Shown here one piece after another: positions 46,194-54,704 of a stretch of 64,000 bases of DNA. Both the position numbers and the translations under genes were made by a program. The stretch is from Pseudooceanicola aestuarii (lineage in GTDB: Bacteria > Pseudomonadota > Alphaproteobacteria > Rhodobacterales > Rhodobacteraceae), in the NCBI RefSeq assembly GCF_010614805.1, contig NZ_JAAFZC010000001.1, positions 2,702,522 to 2,766,521 of the forward strand, read 5' to 3'. Below the pieces are notes generated by a model. It worked only from the letters and a program-made list of their open reading frames with translations. It ran no database searches and was not told the DNA's origin. Numbering within the stretch: position 1 is the stretch's first letter; each line of letters begins with the position of its first letter.

Positions 46194-46582
46194 GAAAATC
46201 GGTTGCAATCCCCATGTTTCAGATGCGTCATTACCGGTGGGTTTGGCAACGGCACAGTCCTGAATTAGGCGATATCTTGCCAATGTGACCTCCGGGGCGC
46301 CCAAGATTGCGGCGGGCCGGGAATTTGGAGCACAGTAGTGGGAAATTGCAAAACTCTCGCGACCCGGTCATCGAAATGTCACATTCACGATTTCCTGGAA
46401 AACACGCTGGTGACGCTGGTGTTTTCAACTGTTCGGTCGGTCTCTCCAGGTCGGGCCACGAAAGATCACGGACAGCCGTACCGTGATCCATTCATATTGG
46501 CCGGCCCATTTTCGGAGAATGTGTTTCGATACATTCGGAAATTCATTCCTCCGATGGGTAGACCGATTTTCGGAAATGATAT

Positions 46583-46619
46583 GTGGCGGAATCTGGAAAG
46601 GAATTCCAGATTCCGCCAC
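46583..46619. repeat. Perfect 16-bp inverted repeat with 5-base loop
   Basis: GTGGCGGAATCTGGAA at 46583-46598 is exactly complementary to 46604-46619 around AGGAA. There is no T-run on either strand. It stands 80-120 bases beyond the oxidoreductase stop and may be a transcription-end structure or a dispersed repeat element. Confidence 0.7.
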
Positions 46620-46663
46620 CGGACTCTTCTGCGCAATTGGAGCTACTTTGCCATATGGCTTCG

Positions 46664-46689
46664 CCCCCGGCGGTCTTATGCGCCGGGGG
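46664..46689 (-). terminator. Hairpin just after the oxidoreductase gene
   Basis: CCCCCGGCG (46664-46672) pairs with CGCCGGGGG (46681-46689) around an 8-base loop, 11 bases after the stop codon at 46701. GC-rich and without a T-run; a likely but imperfect terminator. Confidence 0.45.
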
Positions 46690-46700
46690 GAGAGCGCCGC

Positions 46701-47681
46701 TCAGGGGCGCAACATGATCTTGCCGCTGCGACCGGGGGTCAGGGCGGAGGTGAGCGCCTGGGTTACGTCGGACAGAGGGAATGTGCCGCCGTCTGTCAGC
46801 TCCATCTCGCCGGTGGCGACCAGCGTTACCAGTTCGGTCAGCAGGCGCTTGCGGTCCTCGGCGGCCATGTCGGCGGACACGCGAGACCCCCAGAACCCCT
46901 TGACCGAGATATGCTTCATGATCAGGTCGCCGGAGGACAAGGTCATCGGGGCGCCCGTTGCGGTGCCGAAGACGACCAGTTCGCCGTCGCGGCCCAGCAG
47001 GCTGACCAGGTCACCGGAGATCGCGCCGCCGACAGAATCGATGGCGGAGGTGGCGCCAGCCTCACCCAGAATGGCGCGCGCGGCGTCCAGCCAATCAGGC
47101 TCCGAGGTGGAAAGGACATTGTCCATGCCCAGCCCTTCCAGCTCCGCCACCGCATCAGGGCGCCGCACCAGGTTCAACAGGTTGATTCCGCGGGATTTGG
47201 CGAGAATTGCCATGATTTTCCCCACAGCTCCGTTGGCCGCGGTCTGAATGATCCAGTCGCCTTTGCGCGCCTGCAACGTTTCCAGCAGCGAGATCGCGCT
47301 GAAGGGCATGGCAATCAGCTGGGCGCCGGCCACGTCTGAGATCGCATCGGGCAGCGGCAGGAGGCCGTCGGCAGGGGCGGTGAAGAACTCCGCCCAGGTG
47401 CCGTGCACACCGGCGACGGAAACGCGTTTGCCAACCAGGGTGGCGTCGGCTGCGGGGCCCACGGCCTCGACGATGCCCAGGGCCTCGGACCCGGCGATGG
47501 CACCGGGCAGGGGCGGTTTGTAGCCGTAATTGCCGCGAATTGTCCAAAGATCATGATTGTGGATCGGTGACAGCACCATGCGCACCAGCGCCTCGTTCGG
47601 GCCGGGGGTCGGGCGATCTGTGTCGCGCAGGGTCAGAACATCGGTTGGTTCGCCGAATTTGTCGTGCAGGGCGGATTTCAT
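46701..47681 (-). CDS. Zinc-independent MDR-family oxidoreductase (quinone/enoyl reductase-like)
   Basis: A 326-residue medium-chain dehydrogenase/reductase. The N-terminal catalytic part has SPIHNHDLWTIRGNYGYKPP and GAIAGSEALGIVEAVGPAAD; the Asn/His-Asp-Leu pattern and the lack of the Cys-His zinc ligands place it with quinone oxidoreductases and trans-2-enoyl-CoA reductases. The Rossmann part carries IIQTAANGAVGKIMAILAKS (nucleotide loop, about 144-163). Expected activity is NADPH-dependent reduction of an activated double bond or quinone. The gene follows a TetR regulator on the same strand after 91 bases, which suggests induction by the electrophile it reduces. Confidence 0.88.
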   Translation of the reverse strand: MKSALHDKFGEPTDVLTLRDTDRPTPGPNEALVRMVLSPIHNHDLWTIRGNYGYKPPLPGAIAGSEALGIVEAVGPAADATLVGKRVSVAGVHGTWAEFFTAPADGLLPLPDAISDVAGAQLIAMPFSAISLLETLQARKGDWIIQTAANGAVGKIMAILAKSRGINLLNLVRRPDAVAELEGLGMDNVLSTSEPDWLDAARAILGEAGATSAIDSVGGAISGDLVSLLGRDGELVVFGTATGAPMTLSSGDLIMKHISVKGFWGSRVSADMAAEDRKRLLTELVTLVATGEMELTDGGTFPLSDVTQALTSALTPGRSGKIMLRP

Positions 47682-47772
47682 GATTTGTTTCCTTTTTCAT
47701 GTGAGAATCGGTGCCGCAACGATGACAAGGAGAGTGCTTCGTCACGACATCATGGTCAGGGCGATTGGCGGA

Positions 47773-48360
47773 TCAGGGGCAAAACGTTTGCCGCGTCTCC
47801 TTCAGGGCGTTGTGCAGCGCCTGGTCGTTCCGTGCCAGTTTCGACAGGATCGCAGCCCCCAGCCACCGGGCGTACAGCATCTGGGCGGCGGTCTCGGGAT
47901 CGTCCACCTGACGGAGGGAGCCGTCATCGGCCCCTTCGCGCAGAAGGGCTGCGATACGATGAACCAACTGGCCGACGCCGTCGTCAAGGATGCGGCGCAT
48001 CCCGTCAGAGAGGTCCGCGACCTCGGCGCCCAGCTTGACCACCAGGCATTGGCTGGCGATGCCTCCGTCCTCGGCCGTGATCCAGGCGGACCAGAACCGC
48101 AGAAGCCGATCCCCGGCACTCTCCGGGCTGTCGGCGAGGGCATCGAAACGTTCGAGGTAGTCAGCGACATAATCGCTGAGCATAGCCAGGCCGAAAGCCT
48201 CCTTGGAGGTGAAGTAATAGTAGAAGGAGCCCTTGGGCACGCCGCTTTCGGACAGGATCCGGGACAGGCCCAGGCTGCCGAACCCGTGGGTAATCACCAG
48301 GGATCGCCCTGCGGACAGGATGCGGCGGCGGGTGAGATCTGATTTGGCCGGTTCGTTCAT
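47773..48360 (-). CDS. TetR-family transcriptional regulator (NemR/AcuR-like)
   Basis: A 195-residue TetR repressor. The DNA-binding domain is residues 8-55, with ILSESGVPKGSFYYYFTSKEAFG as the helix-turn-helix. The ligand domain contains GIASQCLVVKLGAEVADLSDGMR, a Cys-containing segment like that of NemR (electrophile sensing) and AcuR (acrylate). The ATG is at 48360. A palindrome TAGAC-N5-GTCTA lies 22 bases upstream of the start, where a repressor would block its own transcription, and with it the downstream oxidoreductase. Response to reactive carbonyls or acrylate is inference from the subfamily. Confidence 0.9.
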   Translation of the reverse strand: MNEPAKSDLTRRRILSAGRSLVITHGFGSLGLSRILSESGVPKGSFYYYFTSKEAFGLAMLSDYVADYLERFDALADSPESAGDRLLRFWSAWITAEDGGIASQCLVVKLGAEVADLSDGMRRILDDGVGQLVHRIAALLREGADDGSLRQVDDPETAAQMLYARWLGAAILSKLARNDQALHNALKETRQTFCP

Positions 48361-48843
48361 GTAGCTGGAGGTAGGTACCTTTAGACCGATCGTCTAGGTT
48401 TCGCGCCTCAGACAGCGCGCACGGCCGGCGCGGGATCTGTGCGCAGGCGCGCGAAGATGGGAAAAGATCTTGGTGCGCGCTTCCCTGACGCGGGATGGCG
48501 CCGTGGTGAGGTGCGATCAGGCAGGTGGCGGGAACGGAGAGAGAGGAGGCCGAGGCGCGGGACGAAGGACCGGGAGGCACGGCCGGGACGATGCACCCGG
48601 AGGGAGGGGGGAGGAATAGCCGCGACGGCGGGTTGTGACTGCCGGCTTGAGCGCGGCCGTCGCGTTATCTTGCCGCAACATCAATGCGCATGATCCGTTG
48701 CCGGCCCAGCCCGGTCAGGCCCGACCCAGTATTGCAGCAGGGGCAGGGGGCAGGCCCGGCGGCGGATGAAACGCAAAGCAGATGAAACGAATGGAAAGAA
48801 GGGATGGGCCCGAGGCTCGGCCACCAACAGGGGCGGTTGGCCG
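48361..48843. other. Gene-free stretch upstream of the TetR gene
   Basis: About 480 bases, GC-rich. Apart from the operator at 48382-48396, I see no gene, RNA or clear terminator for the kinase gene that ends at 48844. Confidence 0.5.
48382..48396. promoter_or_regulatory. TetR operator (NemR-box-like palindrome)
   Basis: TAGACCGATCGTCTA is a five-base inverted repeat with a 5-base spacer, flanked by ACCT (48377-48380) and AGGT (48396-48399) that extend the symmetry. TAGAC...GTCTA half sites are those recognised by NemR-type repressors. Confidence 0.65.
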
Positions 48844-51276
48844 CTATTCGGGGTCGGGGAAGAATTCGCTGGTGATCTTCTTCAATTGCACAAAGGACAG
48901 CGGCTTCTCCACGGCGTAATTCGCCCCCGCACGCTCTAGCTGCAAGCATTCGGTCCCCATGGCGGAGGCGGTGACGCCCACGATGGGCACCTCGCCATCG
49001 GCCGCCCGGATGCGGGTGATGAGCTCCGAGCCCAGCAGGCCGGGTAAAAGCTGGTCGACCAGGATCAGATCGGGCGGGTCGGCGCGCCAGGCCTCCAGGG
49101 CCTCCGTCCCGGAGGTGGCCCAGACCGTCTTGCCCACCAGACGGTTCAGCCGCGTGGCGGTGATTTCGCCGACGATCTGGTTGTCTTCCACCAGCAGGAT
49201 CGTGCGGTCGGGATAGGGTTTCGAATGTCCGTCCATCGGGTCCTCCTGCGGGTAGGTGCGGTATTTTTCCGCCTGTGCCAGCTGCGCCGGGTGAGTGGCG
49301 ACAAAGGTGCAGCCGCCGCCTTGCTCGGACGGGGCGCTGGCGGTTTTCAATACCACGTCGCCGCCCATCATGCGCAAGGCCTTGCGCGCGGTGAACAGGC
49401 CCAGGCCCGGCTGTTCGGTGCCCCGGCCGGTGCCCAGCGTGTCGAAAGGCGCGAACAGCCCCGGCGCGCGGTCGGCGGGGATGCCGGTGCCATTGTCGCG
49501 CAGCTCCCATGTGACGCTACAGGCGGTGCCGCTGCTGCGGGTGAGAAAGGCGCTCAGCACCACTTCGGTGGCCTTGGAATGCACGATCGCATTGTGCAGC
49601 AGCTTCGACAACGCGACATAGGCCCGCGCGTAGTCGGAGCGGATCAGCGTGTCGGTGCGCGGCGACAGGGACAGGCGCAGGGTGATGCCGTTGGCGCGGG
49701 CGGCGGCGCGGAATGTGTCGTCCAGGTGCAGGGCCAGTTCGCGCAGGGTGAAATCGGGTTGGCCGCCCTGCATCTCCTGCGGACCACCTTGCAGGCGCAG
49801 ATCGTCGAGGATCGACAGGATGCGGCGCAGGCTTTGCCCGAAGGTGTCGGCGACGTCGGACCAGGGGGTGCCGTCCTCAAGCTCTTCGGCCAGCATGTCG
49901 AGGACGGAGGCAGGCGTGCGCAATTCATGCGACGCGACGGACAGAAGGCGTTCCTCGCGCAGCAGGGTGCCGGTCAGCAGGGTTTCCAAACGGTCCGCGC
50001 GGGACTTCTGCACGGCGAGTTCCGCGATCTGTTGCAGGCCGATCCAGGCGCCCTGGCTGCTCCGCTCAAGGATGATCAGCCGGTGCGGGGTGGCGGGCGC
50101 ATCCTGCGCCCCCGACAGCAGGCCGCCGCGCAAGGGCAGCTCCAGCGGCGCGTCTGGAGCAGGATCGGCGGCGTCGCCGTGCAGCCGATCCAGCAGGTCA
50201 AGCAATTGCGCCGATGGCGTCTCGGCGAAAAGCTGGGCAAAGCTGACCTGCCGTCCGCCGGCGGGCAGGCAGACCCGTCGCTGGGCCACGTCGACATGGA
50301 CCAGCCGTCCGCCGGTCAGCGCGGCGCCGTCGGACCCGGTGTCCAAATCGTCCAGCCGGTCGCGCAGGTGGGCAAGGCGCGCTGCGTCACGGTAGATATC
50401 GGCCCCGGTGCGGGCCTGATCCTCCAGCAGGATCAACACGATAGCAATGCCGGCCAGCAAGAGCGTCGGGCCGGGGGGCAGGACCGGGACCGCCCCGGCC
50501 AGAGCTGGCGACAGCCCCGCGATCCCCGCCAGCGCGGTGGCGGCGGGCCAGGCGCCACGCAGCCCCAGGCCCAGCAGGATCAGCCCTCCGGCAAGCGGCA
50601 ACAACAGTGCACCCGGAAAATTCGGCCACCCGCCCGAAAGGAGCGTGACCGCCAGGATCGCCAGCACTGCGATCGCCAGCAGCCATCCGGGCCGGGGCAG
50701 GGTGGCCGTCTGGGCGCGCAATCCCAATCTCAGCAACAATTGGGCCAATCCGATCAGCACCACCGCCCGCGCCACACCGCCCGGCGATCCCGGCAACGGC
50801 GCGTCGATCCAGCGGGCGAGGGTCAGCAGAACCGCCAGCTGGGCCGCCATCTCCGCCGCCGGTGCCAGGCCCGACACCGGACGCCGCGCCCGGCCGGGGA
50901 GAGAGGCGGCGATCGTCCGCGCGCCCTCTGCCGCCAGCGCAAGGGTCAGCGCCGCCAGGGGCATCAGCGGCAGGGGGCTTTGCAATCCCGCGCCCAGCAG
51001 CGCCGCCGTTCCGGCCGCGCCCGCAATCAGGATCTGCACCAGGCGCGGCAGCCGTGACCAGAGGCCGCCGCGCCAGCCCAACGACAGCCCGGCGGCAAGG
51101 ATCAGCGTCAGGGCCGGGGCCTCTGCGGGAATGAGAGGCAGCGCCCGGCCAGCGCCGAACCAGCCGCCCGCCGCACAGAACCACAGCAGGCAGATCGCCG
51201 AGGCAACGCTGCGGGCGGGCACGGCTGACCCCGGCGATCCGGGGCCTGTCCGCTGGGGGGCGCCAATGCGGTCCAT
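48844..51276 (-). CDS. Membrane-bound hybrid histidine kinase with C-terminal receiver
   Basis: An 810-residue sensor. About ten hydrophobic segments span residues 25-285 with almost no periplasmic loops. A linker leads to the HisKA motif LLSVASHELRTPASVLD (phospho-acceptor His450), then the ATPase domain (KLLHNAIVHSKATEV N-box, DNGTGIPADRAPGLFAPFDT, GLGLFTARKALRMMGG). A receiver domain covers about 685-805 (TILLVEDNQIVGEI, Asp741 in LILVDQLLPG, Lys in VEKPLS). The polytopic sensor suggests it reads a membrane or lipid-borne signal. The ATG lies one base after the tadC stop, so the kinase is made with the Tad pilus proteins, an uncommon arrangement. Its output partner is not obvious. Confidence 0.9.
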   Translation of the reverse strand: MDRIGAPQRTGPGSPGSAVPARSVASAICLLWFCAAGGWFGAGRALPLIPAEAPALTLILAAGLSLGWRGGLWSRLPRLVQILIAGAAGTAALLGAGLQSPLPLMPLAALTLALAAEGARTIAASLPGRARRPVSGLAPAAEMAAQLAVLLTLARWIDAPLPGSPGGVARAVVLIGLAQLLLRLGLRAQTATLPRPGWLLAIAVLAILAVTLLSGGWPNFPGALLLPLAGGLILLGLGLRGAWPAATALAGIAGLSPALAGAVPVLPPGPTLLLAGIAIVLILLEDQARTGADIYRDAARLAHLRDRLDDLDTGSDGAALTGGRLVHVDVAQRRVCLPAGGRQVSFAQLFAETPSAQLLDLLDRLHGDAADPAPDAPLELPLRGGLLSGAQDAPATPHRLIILERSSQGAWIGLQQIAELAVQKSRADRLETLLTGTLLREERLLSVASHELRTPASVLDMLAEELEDGTPWSDVADTFGQSLRRILSILDDLRLQGGPQEMQGGQPDFTLRELALHLDDTFRAAARANGITLRLSLSPRTDTLIRSDYARAYVALSKLLHNAIVHSKATEVVLSAFLTRSSGTACSVTWELRDNGTGIPADRAPGLFAPFDTLGTGRGTEQPGLGLFTARKALRMMGGDVVLKTASAPSEQGGGCTFVATHPAQLAQAEKYRTYPQEDPMDGHSKPYPDRTILLVEDNQIVGEITATRLNRLVGKTVWATSGTEALEAWRADPPDLILVDQLLPGLLGSELITRIRAADGEVPIVGVTASAMGTECLQLERAGANYAVEKPLSFVQLKKITSEFFPDPE

Positions 51277-51277
51277 G

Positions 51278-52189
51278 TCAGAAAGAATTCAGGATGCGAT
51301 ACATCGCCGGTGTCAGCAGCAACAGGAGCAGCGGCGGCACGGTCAGCACCATGGTGCCCAGCGTCATCTTGGTGGGCAGCATGTTGGCCTGTTCCTCCAC
51401 CCGGCGATACCGGCGATCGCGTTGATCGGCGGAATAGACGCGGAACGTCTCGGCCACCGGGGTGCCCATGGCAGAGGCTTGCAGCACCACGGCGGCAAAG
51501 GATTTCAGATCGGCATTGTCGGTGGACCAGGCCAGCCGGTCGAAGGCGGCGCGCCGATCTTCGCCGGCTTTCAGCGCCTCGGCGGTGGCGGCGAAACGTT
51601 CGGCCAGGTCCGGGTGAATGCCATGCATCGCGCGCGCTACCCGCACCAGCGCCTGATCCAGCGATTGCCCGGCCTCCACGCAGACCAGCATCAGGTCCAG
51701 CGCATCGGGCAGGGCGCGGGCGATCCGGTCGATGTAACGGTCGGCGGCATTGCGCACCAGAATCGACGGCAGAATGAAGCCGATCACCGCCACCAGCAGA
51801 ATCACCACCCCCTGGCGCGTCGGTGACAGGCGCAGCTGTACCCAGTCCAGCGTCATCACCACGGCGCAGATCAGGGCCAGGAGCAGGGCCAGCACCAGCT
51901 TGGCCAGGGCCAGATAGAACAGGGCGTTGGGCCCGTCCAGCCCGGCCTGCATCAGCATCTTGCGTTGTGCCGCGCGGGCCTCTTCGGAGCGCGATTGCAT
52001 CAGCCCGCCCACCAGGTCGCGCCAGCGCGACGGCCCCGGCGTTGCATGGCGCAGACCGGCCTGCCGGGCGACTACCGGCCCGGCCAGGATCCGGCGCAAG
52101 GCCAGCCACAGCCCCACCATCAGGCAGGCCATGCCGATGGCGGTGGTCAATGACAGGAGGGCGGGCATGGTGCTGTCCAGGGGCGACAT
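51278..52189 (-). CDS. tadC: Tad pilus assembly protein TadC (type II secretion F domain)
   Basis: A 303-residue inner-membrane protein. An N-terminal helix (11-33) and a helix pair at about 90-140 precede the T2SSF domain: ARALPDALDLMLVCVEAGQSLDQALVRVAR (key part LMLVCVEAGQSLDQAL, about 165-180) and RRYRRVEEQANMLPTKMTLG near 265. It pairs with TadB as the platform for Flp pilus assembly. The start is the ATG at 52189. It lies 10 bases downstream of tadB and one base before the hybrid kinase. Confidence 0.93.
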   Translation of the reverse strand: MSPLDSTMPALLSLTTAIGMACLMVGLWLALRRILAGPVVARQAGLRHATPGPSRWRDLVGGLMQSRSEEARAAQRKMLMQAGLDGPNALFYLALAKLVLALLLALICAVVMTLDWVQLRLSPTRQGVVILLVAVIGFILPSILVRNAADRYIDRIARALPDALDLMLVCVEAGQSLDQALVRVARAMHGIHPDLAERFAATAEALKAGEDRRAAFDRLAWSTDNADLKSFAAVVLQASAMGTPVAETFRVYSADQRDRRYRRVEEQANMLPTKMTLGTMVLTVPPLLLLLLTPAMYRILNSF

Positions 52190-52199
52190 GGCGACGATC

Positions 52200-53246
52200 T
52201 CAGTGTTTCAGGCGGACGAGGCGGCGCATGAACACCAGGTTGGCGAGCAATAGCGCGCCGACCAACGTGATCATGGGCAGAAAAATCGGGGTGCCGTAAA
52301 CCTCATCGAAATAATTGGGGTTCAACATCAGCAGGCAGAGGCCGGCGAGACCGGGAAAGACCGACAGGAAATTGCCGGACCACTTGGCCTCGGACGTGAT
52401 GGCGCTGACCTTGCGATCCAGCTGCTGGCGGCTGCGGCAGATTCGGGACAGCCGCTCGATCACCTGGGCGAGGTTGCCGCCGCTGTTGTTCTGGATGGCC
52501 ACGGCGGTGGCGAGAAACAGAAGATCATGGTTGGCGCAGCGCGCGGCCAGGTCATGCAGGGCGGTCACGACGTCCTGACCATAGCTGATCGCATGGGCCG
52601 TCTCGCCGAACTCGCGGGAGATGGGGCCATCCCCGGCTTCCGCGACCATGGCCAGGGCCTTGTTGATGGGCGATCCGACGCGAAGGGCGCGCACGATGCT
52701 TTCCAGCGCATCGGGCACGTCCTCCGCGATGGTGGTCAGTTCACGCTGGCGCCGGACATGGTGCAGGATGCGAAAGATCGCCAGTCCCAGCCCGGCCCCG
52801 GCCAGGGCCGTCACCCCGACCGGCAGGTCGATAACCACGGCGAGGGTCACGGCGATCGCCGTCCCCCCGCACAGCAGAAGGAGCGCATCACGACGTTTCA
52901 GCAGTCGCGGCACCTCCCGGAGGTCCTGCCACCGGACCAGGCCCGTGCCGCCGTTCAATTGGCTGAGAAACCGCAGGGCCGGGCGCCGGTGCCGCAGGCC
53001 GCCACCCGCCGCGCGGGCCGTGGCGGCGCTGCCGGGCCCTTCGCGGGGGGGAGGGATGGGCGTGCTATCCGCCGTGGTCCGCCCGGCCTTGCTGGTCTGT
53101 GGCCGGGGCAGGCCGGCCGCGGCATAACGTTCCAGGATGCGCCGCCGCCGATCTGCCGCGCCCTGCCGCAGGTGCAGGACCAGCGCATAGACCATGCAGC
53201 CCGCGCCCAGGCACATCAACAGCGGCAGGGCGGCCAGCGGGCCCAT
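52200..53246 (-). CDS. tadB: Tad pilus assembly protein TadB (type II secretion F domain)
   Basis: A 348-residue inner-membrane platform protein. One helix at 5-26 is followed by a long, Pro/Arg-rich linker (35-110), a helix pair (120-160), and then the T2SSF domain with DVPDALESIVRALRVGSPIN and ATAVAIQNNSGGNLAQVIERL. FRILHHVRRQRELTTIAED before it is also typical. The ATG at 53246 directly follows the tadA stop codon. With TadC it anchors the ATPase TadA. Confidence 0.93.
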   Translation of the reverse strand: MGPLAALPLLMCLGAGCMVYALVLHLRQGAADRRRRILERYAAAGLPRPQTSKAGRTTADSTPIPPPREGPGSAATARAAGGGLRHRRPALRFLSQLNGGTGLVRWQDLREVPRLLKRRDALLLLCGGTAIAVTLAVVIDLPVGVTALAGAGLGLAIFRILHHVRRQRELTTIAEDVPDALESIVRALRVGSPINKALAMVAEAGDGPISREFGETAHAISYGQDVVTALHDLAARCANHDLLFLATAVAIQNNSGGNLAQVIERLSRICRSRQQLDRKVSAITSEAKWSGNFLSVFPGLAGLCLLMLNPNYFDEVYGTPIFLPMITLVGALLLANLVFMRRLVRLKH

Positions 53247-54704
53247 TCAGACCGGCCCCCCATAGATATCGGCGGGCAATTCGCTGCCCCAGCGGCGGAA
53301 CCGGTCGGAATAATGCGACCGCACGCCACTGGGTGCGAATTGCCCCTCTACCCGGCCATCGGGGTCGACGCCCTGGTGTTCGAAGGCAAACAGCTCCTGC
53401 ATGGAGATGATATCGCCTTCGCAGCCGGTGACCTCGGTAATGGAGACCAGCCGCCGCGTGCCGTCCTGCAATCGGCTGACCTGCACGATCAGGTTGACGG
53501 CGGAGGCGATCTGCCGCCGCAGTGCCGGCAGCGGAATGTCGATCCCGGCCAGCGCCACCATGTTCTCCAGCCGGCTGGCGGCATCGCGGGCAGAGTTGGA
53601 GTGAACGGTGGTCATCGACCCGTCGTGCCCGGTGTTCATCGCCTGCAACATGTCGATCACCTCGTCGCCACGGGTCTCCCCGACAATGATCCGGTCGGGG
53701 CGCATCCGCAGCGCGTTGCGCAGGCAGTCGCGCTGCGTGACCTCGCCCTTGCCCTCGATATTGGGCGGGCGGCTTTCCATGCGGCCGACGTGGTCCTGTT
53801 GCAGCTGCAATTCCGCCGTATCCTCGACCGTCAGGATGCGCTCGCGCGGGCTGATATGGGCGGACAGGGCGTTCAGCAGGGTCGTTTTCCCCGAGCCGGT
53901 GCCGCCGGAAATCACGATGTTCAAGCGGCAGGCCACCGCCGCCCGCAGGTAGCGCGCCATGTTGTCCGACAGCGCGCCAAAGGCCACCAGCTGGTCCAGG
54001 GTCAGGCTGTCGCGGCGGAACTTTCGGATCGACACCAGCGTGCCGTCCACCGCCACCGGTGCGATCATGGCGTTGATGCGCGAGCCGTCTGGCAGGCGCG
54101 CATCGACATAGGGGTTCATCTCGTCGACCCGCCGCCCGACAAGCGAGACGATCTTGCTCAGGATGCGGCGCAGATGGGCCTCGTCGGTGAACTGGATGTC
54201 GGTCTTGCGCAGCACGCCGTCCTTCTCGACATAGATCTTTTCGGGGCCGTTGATCAGGATGTCGGAGATCGTGTCGTCCTTGATCAACAGATCCAGCGGC
54301 CCAAAGCCCATGACCTCGTAGTAGAGATGGTCGACGATCTCGTCCCGGTCGCTGCGCGACAGGACGATGGATTGGCTGGGCGCGATTTCCTTGACGATAT
54401 CGGCGATTTCCTGGCGGATATCGGCCTCGGAGGCGTTTTGCAGCGCTGACAGGTTGAGCGTGCGCAACAAGGTTTCGTGCACCTCGCGCCGAACCTGGGT
54501 CAGCGTCTCCCGGCGCCGGGCGTTGCCCGCGTTGGCGGGTGGCTCCGCCGGGGCGGAGGGGGCTGCCTGCGCGGGGGCGGCGCCGGCCGGTGCCGCCTGA
54601 GGGGGCGGCCCCGCATTCTCTGCGCGCGCGGGCGGGGCAGCGGCGTCATGCGGCGCGGGCTGACCTGTCAGCTGGGCGCGGGACTGGCGGAACTTGTCAA
54701 ACAT
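53247..54704 (-). CDS. tadA: Tad pilus assembly ATPase TadA (CpaF)
   Basis: A 485-residue secretion ATPase of the PilT/VirB11 superfamily. The N-terminal 65 residues are a Pro/Ala-rich disordered extension. Then come the CpaF N-domain ([20 protein letters not shown], about 131-150), Walker [12 protein letters not shown] (265-275), the Asp box [11 protein letters not shown], Walker [15 protein letters not shown] and the His box [12 protein letters not shown]. All catalytic elements are intact. It powers Flp pilus extension and possibly retraction. Its start overlaps the tadZ stop by eight bases. Confidence 0.95.
   Translation of the reverse strand: MFDKFRQSRAQLTGQPAPHDAAAPPARAENAGPPPQAAPAGAAPAQAAPSAPAEPPANAGNARRRETLTQVRREVHETLLRTLNLSALQNASEADIRQEIADIVKEIAPSQSIVLSRSDRDEIVDHLYYEVMGFGPLDLLIKDDTISDILINGPEKIYVEKDGVLRKTDIQFTDEAHLRRILSKIVSLVGRRVDEMNPYVDARLPDGSRINAMIAPVAVDGTLVSIRKFRRDSLTLDQLVAFGALSDNMARYLRAAVACRLNIVISGGTGSGKTTLLNALSAHISPRERILTVEDTAELQLQQDHVGRMESRPPNIEGKGEVTQRDCLRNALRMRPDRIIVGETRGDEVIDMLQAMNTGHDGSMTTVHSNSARDAASRLENMVALAGIDIPLPALRRQIASAVNLIVQVSRLQDGTRRLVSITEVTGCEGDIISMQELFAFEHQGVDPDGRVEGQFAPSGVRSHYSDRFRRWGSELPADIYGGPV

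Larger units (their letters stand above)
46096..46700. other. Promoter region of the polysaccharide genes and gene-free stretch
   Basis: About 605 bases, clearly less GC-rich than the flanks. It holds two AAAGTAT motifs (46155-46161 and 46187-46193), a perfect 16-base-pair inverted repeat (46583-46619) and a hairpin next to the oxidoreductase stop (46664-46689). Short open frames, such as 46338-47339 on the plus strand, read mostly antisense to the oxidoreductase gene and are not called. Confidence 0.55.
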
